Below, piece by piece: positions 15,131 through 22,766 of a stretch of DNA of 33,209 nucleotides (its first letter is position 1; every line of letters starts with the position of its first letter). The notes beneath the pieces were generated by a model. That model was not told the DNA's origin and did no database searches. It was given only the letters and a program-made list of their open reading frames with translations. Where the stretch lies: NCBI GenBank assembly GCA_019239825.1, contig JAFAZK010000291.1, positions 1-33,209 on the forward strand, given 5' to 3'. The translations under genes were made by a program, and so were the position numbers. The DNA comes from Verrucomicrobiota bacterium (GTDB taxonomy: Bacteria; Verrucomicrobiota; Verrucomicrobiia; Chthoniobacterales; JAFAMB01).

Positions 15131-15793
15131 CTACTTGCCCTTTCCGGCCGTAAGGACGGGGTAATACTGCGTGAACACCATGTCATCTTTTGCGTTTGCA
15201 ACGTGGCAGGCCGCGCAACTGGCGAACGGATTCTGCGCCGCTTGCGTTTTAAGGGGGTACTTATGTCCGAAACTAAAATAACCCCATCCTTTGGCCTCTG
15301 CCGGAAATCGCTTCGTGTCTTTTATTGCGTGCTCGAGACCGGTGAACTCGCCCTGAAAATAGCCGTTCCCGCTTGGGGCCTTTTTGGATCCGACACTTGT
15401 GAGTTCTTTAATCAGCACCGTCCCGTCAGGAAAGGTCCCGGTTTTCTTCCACTCCCGCCACGCAGTCGGATTGATGTAGACGTCATGAAACTCGGGAAAA
15501 TTGGCCTCACCGTCGTTGAGATCATTTGGAGTGAGCGGCTCGCCCACCCAAATCCACTCCCGAAATACCTCAGGGCTAAATGGAATTAATTGGCCATCGG
15601 CTGTGTATTTCGGTCTCTCACTTTCAGGCATGATTATCGTCGATTGCTCTCTGGTAGAGGTTTGCTGAGCATGGCATACACCACTCGAGCCCACCACGAC
15701 TGACACCAGGACGCCTGCAGTCACGGCTCCAGTTAGCAGAGCCGATCCGAACCGTTGCACCACACTAAAAAACTGCTCTCTATGAATTAACAT
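15131..15793 (-). CDS. Cytochrome P460-family protein, first copy
   Basis: Secreted heme protein of about 220 residues. A hydrophobic signal segment (ALLTGAVTAGVLVSVVVG) ends near SSGVCHAQQ. The domain shows FREWIWVGEPLTPNDLND, FHDVYINPTAWREWKKTG, FPDGTVLIKEL, and the C-terminal heme site SCAACHVANAKDDMVFTQYY. It is the first gene of a unit with a second P460-type protein, a DUF2231-like protein and cytochrome c. ATG 15793 is chosen over 15826 because GGAAGAGG lies about ten bases upstream. Likely role: periplasmic redox or nitrogen-oxide chemistry; substrate unknown. A 50-bp element shared with the DoxX-ccs unit lies 140-190 bp upstream. Confidence 0.85.
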   Translation of the reverse strand: MLIHREQFFSVVQRFGSALLTGAVTAGVLVSVVVGSSGVCHAQQTSTREQSTIIMPESERPKYTADGQLIPFSPEVFREWIWVGEPLTPNDLNDGEANFPEFHDVYINPTAWREWKKTGTFPDGTVLIKELTSVGSKKAPSGNGYFQGEFTGLEHAIKDTKRFPAEAKGWGYFSFGHKYPLKTQAAQNPFASCAACHVANAKDDMVFTQYYPVLTAGKGK

Positions 15794-16177
15794 GATCTGA
15801 ATCCTCTTCCTTAATTTTGATTTCATTTTTCGTTAGTAAGACGTCGCGGTGTCCACCTTTGTAGCTCGCCTTATAGGAGCTGCTGCCACCGACGATGCCG
15901 ATGCCGGATCTATCATCTGTTGATTTTTCTTTAATAGATCCTCGCATCTACTAATTGGTCGTTTCAGCCGGAGTAATCCTGACAGACTAGCGCCTGAAAA
16001 CTCCTGAAGCGCCTAGGCAGTCGGAAGGTGAAAACCCTTCACCAGGGGTTCGTTGATCGCATCCAGTCTAATTATGCGCTCCTCTCACCAAGCGCCTGTT
16101 GATCGCATGGCCCGGACTTTGGAAATTTCAATCCGGAAACTACTGCTCCCCGCGCTAGCTACCTATCTCCAGCTCAC
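15794..16177 (-). promoter_or_regulatory. Upstream region of the P460 unit
   Basis: About 380 bp without a gene. It holds the repeated element at 15935-15984 and a small hairpin GGTGAA/TTCACC at 16027-16043. The 3' end of the heme operon abuts its far side; no rho-independent terminator with a U-run was seen for that operon. Confidence 0.4.
15935..15984 (-). repeat. 50-bp upstream element, copy 1 (P460 unit)
   Basis: Matches 26761-26810 at 42 of 50 positions by direct comparison. It contains GCATCTAC (15944-15951) and CCGGAGTAATC. Both copies are 140-220 bp upstream of minus-strand units for heme-related proteins and in the same orientation, which points to a shared regulatory site rather than a gene relic. 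Confidence 0.65.
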
Positions 16178-17689
16178 CTATTTGGCGCACAACTTCAAAA
16201 CCGCTTCTATCAGGCCATCCACATCATATTGTGCCGCTTCCACATCAATAGGTAGATGATTCTTCCGCATCGTCTTGGACGTGATCGGTCCGATACTCGC
16301 CGTTTTCATCTGCGCCGGCCACGGGAGTTTCAATGCCAGAAAATTCTCGACCGTCGATGAACTGGTAAACGTGACAACGTCCGCCCCCGTCGCTTTGAAC
16401 CGTTCCAGAGCTCCCGAAGTATAGTTTGTTTCCGGTACTGTCCGGTAAGGGATCGCCTCGTCCACAATCGCACCGAGCTCCATGAGCCGCTTCGGCAAAA
16501 CTTCCCGTGCCCCCAGAGCTCGCACCACTAGGAATTTCAGATTTTCGACGCTGCCAAACTGCAACAACCCATCAACGATCGCCTCGGCGATAAAAGCCTT
16601 TGGCTGAAAGTCGACTCCAAGATGGAACCTTTTGATTCGTTGAGCCGTAGCCGGTCCGATGGCCGCTATTTTTACGTTTCCGATCCTGCGAGCATCGGTA
16701 TAGAGACGATAGAATATTTCAAAAAAGGAGTCTACGCCGTTGACACTGGTAAAAAGCAACCAGTCGTATTGGCCAGCATCGCGAACTAATTCGCCAAACT
16801 CCGTGAGGTTTTCCGGTGGTTCCACCCGAATGGTTGGCAACTCACACACCTCAGCGCCCAGCATCCTGAGTTTGGCACTCAAACCGCTCGCTTGTTTGCG
16901 CGCTCGGGTAACGACGATCCGGAGGCCAGACAATGGACGCCGCTCGAACCACTTTAATTTTGCTCGCAGTTCGACGACGCGACCGAACACTGCAACTGCC
17001 GGGGGTTGAAATCCTAGTGATGCGTTAACGATCGATTCGAGCGTTCCCGTGAGAGTTTGCTGGAGTCCGGTTGTACCCCAACGGATCAAGGCGACCGGTA
17101 AGTCGCGATCGGCACCGTTTGCGAGAAGTTTCTGAACGGTCGATGCTAGGCGCTCCATGCCCATCAGCATAACTAACGTGCCGCCTCCAGCGACGAGCGA
17201 CCTGTAGTCAGTCGCCGTGTCGACTTTCGCTGGATCTTCGTGGCCAGTGAAAATCGTGAACGAAGAAGCAAAATCCCGATGAGTCAGCGGGATTCCAGCG
17301 TAAGCCGGGACCGCGATGGCCGAACTTACGCCGGGGACGATTTCGAATGCCAGACCTGCTTGGGCCAGCGCCTCAGCCTCTTCGCCTCCTCTACCAAAAA
17401 CGAAGGGATCACCTGCCTTTAACCTCACGACACGTTTCCCTTGCTTTGTCTTTTCGACTAGAAGCCGGTTGATCTCCTCCTGCGGCAACGTATGATTCCC
17501 GGACTTTTTTCCCGCGAACACAATTTCAGCATTGACCGGCACCCATGTAAGAATGTCGGGATTGCAAAGATAATCGTACACAACAACTTCTGCTTGTTCG
17601 AGGGCTTCCCGGGTGCGCAGTGTGACGAGTCCGACATTGCCCGGGCCCGCGCCCGCCAGAATACAAAGTCCGTTATTATCCTTTTTCAT
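16178..17689 (-). CDS. cobA-hemD: Fused uroporphyrinogen-III C-methyltransferase / uroporphyrinogen-III synthase
   Basis: Bifunctional cytoplasmic enzyme of 503 residues. The first half (about 1-250) is a SUMT (CobA): GAGPGNVGLVTLRTREAL at the SAM site, VVYDYL, RLKAGDPFVFGRGGEEAEAL, VPGVSSAIAVPAYAGIPLTHR. It methylates uroporphyrinogen III twice to give precorrin-2. The second half (about 265-503) is a uroporphyrinogen-III synthase (HemD): LSGLRIVVTRARKQASGL, DWLLFTSVNGVDSFFE, DVVTFTSSSTVENFLAL. It closes hydroxymethylbilane to uroporphyrinogen III. ATG 17689 (MKKDNNGLCILAG) starts inside the end of hemC, a 14-bp overlap that implies translational coupling. The fusion feeds the hemC product directly into the siroheme branch, which matches the siroheme decarboxylase gene at the start of the operon. 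Confidence 0.95.
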   Translation of the reverse strand: MKKDNNGLCILAGAGPGNVGLVTLRTREALEQAEVVVYDYLCNPDILTWVPVNAEIVFAGKKSGNHTLPQEEINRLLVEKTKQGKRVVRLKAGDPFVFGRGGEEAEALAQAGLAFEIVPGVSSAIAVPAYAGIPLTHRDFASSFTIFTGHEDPAKVDTATDYRSLVAGGGTLVMLMGMERLASTVQKLLANGADRDLPVALIRWGTTGLQQTLTGTLESIVNASLGFQPPAVAVFGRVVELRAKLKWFERRPLSGLRIVVTRARKQASGLSAKLRMLGAEVCELPTIRVEPPENLTEFGELVRDAGQYDWLLFTSVNGVDSFFEIFYRLYTDARRIGNVKIAAIGPATAQRIKRFHLGVDFQPKAFIAEAIVDGLLQFGSVENLKFLVVRALGAREVLPKRLMELGAIVDEAIPYRTVPETNYTSGALERFKATGADVVTFTSSSTVENFLALKLPWPAQMKTASIGPITSKTMRKNHLPIDVEAAQYDVDGLIEAVLKLCAK

Positions 17690-18668
17690 GGATGCTCTGC
17701 AGAAGAGCGGAGGCGGCCGCAAGAGGTGTATCAAATCGGCCAGAAAGCTTCCCGAACCGCGGCTTTCCGCTTTCATCAAAAACGATCGCCTCGCAACACA
17801 GCTTGGCCTCTTCCAATGAAGTGCGAATGCCGACCGGTAAAGTGCAGCCGCCCCCCAAGAGCCGCAAAAACTCGCGCTCAACGCCAGTGCAGAACCATGT
17901 GGCCGCGTCGTTGATCTTGCCCAAAAGTCGGCGAAGCTCTGAGGCATTCGCTCTGATCTCCAAACCGATGGCGCCCTGTCCCGCCGCCGGTAGAATCTCC
18001 GGGAGCTCCGTGGCAAACAACCGACGTGTCTCGAACGTTAGTTGGCCGTCTGTGAGGCGGTATCCTAGCCTTTCCAAACCAGCCTTAGCCAGCACCAGCG
18101 AGTTCCACGAATCCTCGGCCAAGAGCTTTGATATCCTGGTCGGGACATTACCTCGGATGTCGCATATGCGGAGATCTGGGTGATGAACTGCTATCTGGCG
18201 AGCTCGGCGAGGGCTGCTAGTCGCCACAATTCCGCCGGCAGGGATATGGCTCAGGATCCTCGCCGACTTCGAGACCAGCATGTCGACTGGATCGTGCCTC
18301 AGCAAGGTCGCAACCAACTCGAGTCCCAGCGGAAGCTCGGTCGGCAGATCTTTTAGAGAGTGGACCGCAACGTCGATCTCCCCGCTTATTAGAGCCTCGT
18401 CGACCTCTTTGGTGAACAATCCCATGCCGATTTTCGATCCTGCATGGCTAAGGCTAATATCAAGTCTTTGATCACCTGTAGTACGAATGATCCGGATGGA
18501 AATTTTGGGCCTCTCCGGAAGCCGCTCCAACGCCTCTTTGACCAGTTCGGCCTGAGCCACTGCCAATTGGCTGCCGCGGGTTCCAAGGAGGACGGTCTTC
18601 ACCTGGGGACACTCAAATGACGCAGGTGCAATCATTCCATCGGCGACTGGCTCAACGTCTTGTGGCAT
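17676..18668 (-). CDS. hemC: Porphobilinogen deaminase (hydroxymethylbilane synthase)
   Basis: Cytoplasmic enzyme of 330 residues that joins four porphobilinogens into hydroxymethylbilane. Family features: LLGTRGSQLAVAQAELV at the start, GLFTKEVDEALISGEIDVAV, HSLKDLPTELP, IRGNVPTRISKL, AAGQGAIGLE, and the cofactor-attachment cysteine in LLGGGCTLPVG. The N-terminus is about 20 residues longer than usual (MPQDVEPVADGMIAP); a later start at the internal ATG is possible. It lies 51 bp after the aldo/keto reductase and overlaps cobA-hemD by 14 bp. Confidence 0.95.
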   Translation of the reverse strand: MPQDVEPVADGMIAPASFECPQVKTVLLGTRGSQLAVAQAELVKEALERLPERPKISIRIIRTTGDQRLDISLSHAGSKIGMGLFTKEVDEALISGEIDVAVHSLKDLPTELPLGLELVATLLRHDPVDMLVSKSARILSHIPAGGIVATSSPRRARQIAVHHPDLRICDIRGNVPTRISKLLAEDSWNSLVLAKAGLERLGYRLTDGQLTFETRRLFATELPEILPAAGQGAIGLEIRANASELRRLLGKINDAATWFCTGVEREFLRLLGGGCTLPVGIRTSLEEAKLCCEAIVFDESGKPRFGKLSGRFDTPLAAASALLQSIHEKG

Positions 18669-18719
18669 GGCAAAATCGATAATGAAAATGTGGCTCGCGG
18701 CTCCGGATCCCGATTCCTG

Positions 18720-19751
18720 TTACCGCGATTGAAGTAGTTCCATTGTCCCTTTGAACGTCGGTGGGTGTTTATCGTCGATCCCGAAGTTCGCCGCATACAA
18801 TGACGCAACCTGCTCCATCTCTTGATCCGTCAGGTTCGGGCACTCCGAGATGCTTGCGAATTCTATGAGCTGCTTTTCGTCGTAGATGTTCGGAAGTGTC
18901 GACGCGATACGTGGATCCTTGAGCAGCCAAAGCAAGGACGCCTGTCCCAAGGTCCGATTCGCACATTCCAAAAACCGAAGCTGTTCCACTTTTCTGACTC
19001 CGTTAATAAGCCAGGCTCGGGGTCGATGGCTACGATGATCCGTCGGCGGAAACTTGGTGTCCACACTGTAATGCCCTTCCAACATTCCTGAGGAATGCGG
19101 CACGCGGATCAGGAACATCGTCTCTTTATCCTGCTCAACGGCGGAGCTCTGAATAGCGGCGCCCGGATGCTGTTCAAGCAAATTATAGATGTGCTGGACG
19201 CTGGTAACCGAGCGTTCTCTTACACAATTGATGCCTTCATACAGCCAGCCGATTGCCGGCCCGAGCGCTACCCCGTAGTAGCGAATCAAGCCGCGCTCAC
19301 GAAGTCGATCGAGAGTCTTCCAGACCGCATCATCAGCGACTTGTTCCATCCGAATATTATGGAGCTGCAAAAGATCGATCCGATCCGTCTTCAGTCGGCT
19401 TAAAGCAGACTCAGTAGCCTTGACTAACGCGGCCGGCGAAAAGTCTTGAGGAATTTCTCGTTGACCGCGCCGGTCATACCCGTGATGCACGAAATCGTAA
19501 CCGATTTTTGTCGCTATCACAATTTGATCGCGGTGGTGAGGAAACGCTTTTGCGATCAGTTCTTCGCTCAAGCCATTCCCATAGGTATCAGCAGCATCGA
19601 AGAGCGTTACTCCAAGATCGAACGCTTTGCGCAGAAGCTGGACAGCTTGCCTTTCGCTAAAGTCCCCCCACCATCCTGTCGAGACCGTCCACATGCCAAA
19701 TCCGACGTTGCTTACTCGAAGGTCAGTGTTTCTAAAATTGCAATAGTTCAT
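18720..19751 (-). CDS. Aldo/keto reductase family protein
   Basis: NADPH-dependent oxidoreductase fold (TIM barrel), 343 residues. The catalytic tetrad is recognisable: Asp and Tyr in LFDAADTYGNGLSE, Lys in IVIATKIGYDF, and the position usually held by His in LLQLHNIR. QASLLWLLKDPRIASTLPNI is the cofactor-binding end. It sits between hemQ and hemC in the heme operon and its start overlaps the stop of a 51-codon frame (ATGA). No aldo/keto reductase is a known step of heme synthesis, so its role here is open; possibilities are detoxification of aldehydes or a redox task on a tetrapyrrole. Confidence 0.88.
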   Translation of the reverse strand: MNYCNFRNTDLRVSNVGFGMWTVSTGWWGDFSERQAVQLLRKAFDLGVTLFDAADTYGNGLSEELIAKAFPHHRDQIVIATKIGYDFVHHGYDRRGQREIPQDFSPAALVKATESALSRLKTDRIDLLQLHNIRMEQVADDAVWKTLDRLRERGLIRYYGVALGPAIGWLYEGINCVRERSVTSVQHIYNLLEQHPGAAIQSSAVEQDKETMFLIRVPHSSGMLEGHYSVDTKFPPTDHRSHRPRAWLINGVRKVEQLRFLECANRTLGQASLLWLLKDPRIASTLPNIYDEKQLIEFASISECPNLTDQEMEQVASLYAANFGIDDKHPPTFKGTMELLQSR

Positions 19752-19903
19752 AGTATGTAGGCACTAGCCAACGCACGAAACCAGCGCGCTAATCCGTAGC
19801 AATGGAATAAGGCGGAGGTGACGCGAGCAATTGCTCTAGAGAAGCTCTCGAGTCCGCCTAATTCATGCCTGGTCGTATTTGGGTTAGTAGTTGTCTTATC
19901 CAT
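19748..19903 (-). CDS. Possible small protein between hemQ and the aldo/keto reductase (51 aa)
   Basis: A frame from ATG 19903 to TGA 19748. Its start overlaps the end of hemQ (TAATGGATAA) and its stop overlaps the aldo/keto reductase start (ATGA), so it fills the gap exactly and could couple translation of the two genes. The product (MDKTTTNPNTTRHELGGLES, then FSRAIARVTSALFHCYGL) has no recognised family. It may be a real small protein, a leader peptide, or the relic of a larger gene. Confidence 0.35.
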   Translation of the reverse strand: MDKTTTNPNTTRHELGGLESFSRAIARVTSALFHCYGLARWFRALASAYIL

Positions 19904-20720
19904 TACAACTGGATCCTTTGAAATAGTCATCCAGCGGCAGCTGGAGGCCTAAATAAAATTGTCCAAAGTCAGCGTATTGAGCGCTCACCGCGTCAAATCT
20001 CATCTCATACACAATCGATTTAATTTCGAAAACATCGTGCGCAAATAGAGTTATCCCCCATTCGGCATCATCCAAACCGGTTGAACCGGTGATAAGCTGG
20101 CGAATTCGTCCCACATACCGGCGTCCGATACTGCCGTGGCCAAGCATCAGGTCTTTTCGTTTCTCGAAAGGAAGAAGATACCAATTCTGAGCGACAGCCT
20201 TCCGTTTTGTCATCGGGTAAAAGCAGACGACAGGCCAATCCGGCATGTTGGGGTAGAGACGATCCTGGCTGTACTTCTGCATCCTGTGGCGAAATTCGAG
20301 AATCGCCTTGGCGAACTCGGATGACTCGGGCGAAAGGCCTACCTTTGTGACCAAAGAGGTCGCGTATTCCTCTTCGCTAGTGGTGTATTCGCTCCGTTCC
20401 GTGACCGAATAATAACTGAAAACCGGCGCCAGAATATCCGCTCCAAGAGATAAGCTCAGCTTTTTCTCAATGCTGTTCGCGATATGGAGATCATCGGTCA
20501 AGAGCATAAAGCCGATGTCGGCCCTCGGAGAAATAATGCTGAAAGTCAAAATCTGAGTGAAGGGTAGTGATTGGATCTCTTGCACCAATACAGATAGTTT
20601 CATCTTGGCCGCAGATCTTCGGTCGGAAGCGAGAACCTCCCACTGTCCAAACTGCACCCGGTAGAAGAGATGCAGCACGTGCCAGCCTTCTTTTAGACGT
20701 AACGCGGGCTTTTCGGTCAT
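19896..20720 (-). CDS. hemQ: HemQ-type coproheme decarboxylase (chlorite dismutase family)
   Basis: Chlorite-dismutase-fold protein of 274 residues, most like HemQ, which turns Fe-coproporphyrin III into heme b by two oxidative decarboxylations. Features: EGWHVLHLFYRVQFGQW at the N-terminus, a long linker, then the C-terminal heme domain with YPMTKRKAVAQNWYLLPFEK, the proximal histidine in LMLGHGSIGRRYVGRI, and SGLDDAEWGITLFAHDVFE (here TGLDDAEWGITLF). The distal Arg of true chlorite dismutases is not evident, supporting HemQ. It begins 6 bp after the siroheme decarboxylase gene. Its presence beside a siroheme decarboxylase is notable, because HemQ normally belongs to the coproporphyrin-dependent route. 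Confidence 0.88.
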   Translation of the reverse strand: MTEKPALRLKEGWHVLHLFYRVQFGQWEVLASDRRSAAKMKLSVLVQEIQSLPFTQILTFSIISPRADIGFMLLTDDLHIANSIEKKLSLSLGADILAPVFSYYSVTERSEYTTSEEEYATSLVTKVGLSPESSEFAKAILEFRHRMQKYSQDRLYPNMPDWPVVCFYPMTKRKAVAQNWYLLPFEKRKDLMLGHGSIGRRYVGRIRQLITGSTGLDDAEWGITLFAHDVFEIKSIVYEMRFDAVSAQYADFGQFYLGLQLPLDDYFKGSSCNG

Positions 20721-20726
20721 AAGAAA

Positions 20727-21923
20727 TCATTCTTTCGCTGAATGCGGATGGATAGAGGTTCTGGTGCAGTGTTTGTAGCGATAACTACTTGGAGGCACAG
20801 GAGCCTGAGACTGACCCACCGATGACTCAGAGTTACATCCCTGCAGCCACGCCTTATAGACGACCGGTGAAATCTCCGACGGCTTGATTTCAGATCGGCC
20901 GCCCCAGAAAACATTAGTGTAAACCACCGGAATTCCGCATGCGGCCAAATGGTGATCAATCGCAATTTTGTGGTCGAGCAACCGGCGTTTCTCGGTCCCA
21001 TGGGCGACCGCCATTATGTTTACATTCCCGAATTCTGCTCCTGCCTCCCGCCAATAACAGTGCGTCAAAATTTCATGCCGGCCGACCTCGGATCCAGCCT
21101 GCATTTCCATCCCGGCAGGCACTCCCCAATGAAAGAGCCCGTTAAATCGAGTCACCCGGACCCCAGCGGCTGAAGGTTTAACGTGTTCCAGGAACGTCGA
21201 AAACCTGCCGATAATCTTTCGTTTATCGAGGTTCTCGGCGACCGAGAAAAACATATCCAAAGTCAACTCTACCTCTTCCGCGCGAGTCCTCCATGGGTTC
21301 GTCGTGACCTCCTGAACACTGAACTCCCGCTTCAAAGCGGTCAGAACCCGCCATTCCAGATCGCTTAGCTGCACGATCCGACTTGGGATCATTTGAGCGG
21401 GCCGATCGGTCCGCGCTCCCGGCTCTATCGTCTTGCGTCGGACATGGCCGACGCCGAGCGTGAAGATGCCTTTCGCCGGCATGATAATGAATTTTTCGCC
21501 TCCGACTTCTCGTAGCAAAATATGCGCGTGCCTTTCGACACCGAAACCCTGGGGAACCTTGATGGTTGTCCATAGCTTGTACTCGCCGCCAGCAGCTCCT
21601 GGATCTGTCGATCGCACGACCACATGTCCCGAAAATGGGTCTTGCCGAAACATATAATCAAATGCCGATTCTAGCTTTTCAGGAGGCACTTTCCAGGCCA
21701 CGAGCGCTCCCTCCGCAAGGCTTGTTGCCAGAAGCGTTTGGCGGACTCGTCGAATCGTTCCCACGCTCAGCATCGCCCTGATTCGATCCAAAACTAACTC
21801 CTCATTGAGACCGGACAGTCCAGCAATTTTCTTAAACGGCTCACGGACAAATCCCTGTATCTGGTCTTCTGATACTGCGAGAATTTTCCTATTAACGGAG
21901 TCAGTGTGTTCGGTGGCGATCAT
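20727..21923 (-). CDS. Fused siroheme decarboxylase (AhbA-AhbB / NirDL-like)
   Basis: A 398-residue protein made of two Lrp/AsnC-like siroheme decarboxylase halves. The first half has VREPFKKIAGLSGLNEELVL, an HTH-like segment, then IRRVRQTLLATSLAEGALVAW. The second begins at about residue 190 (LSDLEWRVLTALKREFSVQE), with IGRFSTFLEHVKPSAAGVRV and GLFHWGVPAG. In the Ahb route AhbA/AhbB remove two acetate carboxyls from siroheme; NirDLGH do the same for heme d1. The fusion of both halves is known in some lineages. No other d1 genes (nirF, nirJ, nirN, nirS) are visible, so the Ahb route to heme b is favoured. ATG 21923 (MIATEHTDSV) is the likely start; the frame extends far upstream but overlaps the LuxR-type gene. 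First enzyme gene of the operon. Confidence 0.82.
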   Translation of the reverse strand: MIATEHTDSVNRKILAVSEDQIQGFVREPFKKIAGLSGLNEELVLDRIRAMLSVGTIRRVRQTLLATSLAEGALVAWKVPPEKLESAFDYMFRQDPFSGHVVVRSTDPGAAGGEYKLWTTIKVPQGFGVERHAHILLREVGGEKFIIMPAKGIFTLGVGHVRRKTIEPGARTDRPAQMIPSRIVQLSDLEWRVLTALKREFSVQEVTTNPWRTRAEEVELTLDMFFSVAENLDKRKIIGRFSTFLEHVKPSAAGVRVTRFNGLFHWGVPAGMEMQAGSEVGRHEILTHCYWREAGAEFGNVNIMAVAHGTEKRRLLDHKIAIDHHLAACGIPVVYTNVFWGGRSEIKPSEISPVVYKAWLQGCNSESSVGQSQAPVPPSSYRYKHCTRTSIHPHSAKE

Positions 21924-21997
21924 TTGTGGCGAAAGGTTATGTGGGCATCCCCGCAGGAGCGGTGGATACCCGCTCTCTAGGGGGAGACTCCGTCTGG

Positions 21998-22309
21998 CTA
22001 ATCCAATCGCAATAACCCCGGCTTCATCGCGATGTCGATGGCTTCGGTTCGCCCTGTCGCGTCTAACTTGCTGAGTATACATCTCAAGGGCCACTTCACA
22101 GTGTGTTTGCTTATGTAGAGCGCTTCTCCTATTTCTTTGCTGCTTCGACCTTGAGCTATATCTTGCAAAACCTGAAGTTCGCATTGGGAAGGCTCCCCAC
22201 TCGCCGTGGACGTCGCTTTCATAATAGGGCGATGGCAGTCACCACAGCCCTTATTACATGACCGACAACAGCTTGCACGGGTCGGTTCAGTTTGATTGAT
22301 GCAATTCAT
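21998..22309 (-). CDS. Stand-alone LuxR-type HTH protein with Cys-rich N-terminus
   Basis: A 103-residue regulator without a receiver domain. From residue 41 it is a LuxR-type HTH: CELQVLQDIAQGRSSKEIGE, then ALYISKHTVKWPLRCILSKL and DATGRTEAIDIAM. The N-terminus has six cysteines: Cys3, 14, 15, 18, 22 and 25, followed by His26 (ASCCRSCNKGCGDCHRP). Such spacing could bind an iron-sulfur cluster or zinc or sense redox state, but no characterised family with it is recognised. In the HTH the usual WHxxNIL is changed to WPLRCIL. Start ATG 22309 lies 32 bases after the expected start of transcription of a consensus -24/-12 promoter; ATG 22222 would remove the Cys-rich part. First gene of the heme operon, so it probably regulates it or reports on it. 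Confidence 0.75.
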   Translation of the reverse strand: MNCINQTEPTRASCCRSCNKGCGDCHRPIMKATSTASGEPSQCELQVLQDIAQGRSSKEIGEALYISKHTVKWPLRCILSKLDATGRTEAIDIAMKPGLLRLD

Positions 22310-22351
22310 GTTATTTCCGCTTTGGTCGAGATTTGCGGCAGCATTACCTTA

Positions 22352-22367
22352 CGCAAGAGGCGTGCCA
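22352..22367 (-). promoter_or_regulatory. Sigma-54 promoter (-24/-12) of the heme operon
   Basis: Minus strand reads TGGCAC-N5-TTGCG, the full consensus with correct spacing. Transcription would begin near 22341, 32 bases before the LuxR-type gene that opens the heme operon. This is the best -24/-12 match in the window. Confidence 0.72.
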
Positions 22368-22426
22368 ATAAACTCTTTATTTAGTATTCCACTCATTCAC
22401 ACTAGCTAACCTAACCATTCCCTCGG

Positions 22427-22460
22427 GCATCTCACTACTACCGGCCGTTGCGAACTACGA
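22427..22460 (-). promoter_or_regulatory. GCATCT/CTACGA box upstream of the heme operon
   Basis: Plus strand reads GCATCTCACTACTA at 22427-22440 and CTACGA at 22455-22460. It lies 60-93 bp upstream of the -24 element, the same placement as the boxes before the YkgB-like gene and the ECF sigma gene. Confidence 0.4.
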
Positions 22461-22766
22461 AATCTAGTTGTTATGCGCCGGCTCATCGTCCTATCTCCGC
22501 TCAAAGCCGGAGAACTGCTGGTGGCGCCAAGTAACGTGGCTAACTACAGGCAGTGTTGTGAAAAACGGTCTTAAAGAACATTAGGCGATGGCAACGCGCG
22601 CTTGCGCCACTTGACTACGGCCTAACGAATCACCGACAAGCAGAAGGGCGTTGACACCGAAGGGTCCTGCTAAAACTTAATAGTTCTTTTAAACAAGTTT
22701 TGATTGATTGCTCTAACCGCCTGATATGTCCAGTCCACGCCTCGTTTGATCATAATTTTTTTCGGC
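22461..22766. other. Gene-free interval between the heme operon promoter and ccsA
   Basis: About 300 bp with no recognisable gene. A stem TCTCCG/CGGAGA-like (TCTCCGCTCAAAGCCGGAGA at 22493-22512) could be a hairpin; it is not followed by a U-tract in either direction close enough to call a terminator. Confidence 0.3.

Noticed and set aside
16027..16043. Rho-independent terminator of the heme operon
   Set aside because: Six-base stem with no U-tract, and it lies more than 130 bp beyond the stop codon on the side of the P460 upstream region.
20727..21923. Heme d1 biosynthesis (NirDL) assignment for the decarboxylase
   Set aside because: No nirF, nirJ, nirN or nirS nearby, while hemQ follows directly; not excluded, but the heme b route fits the context better.
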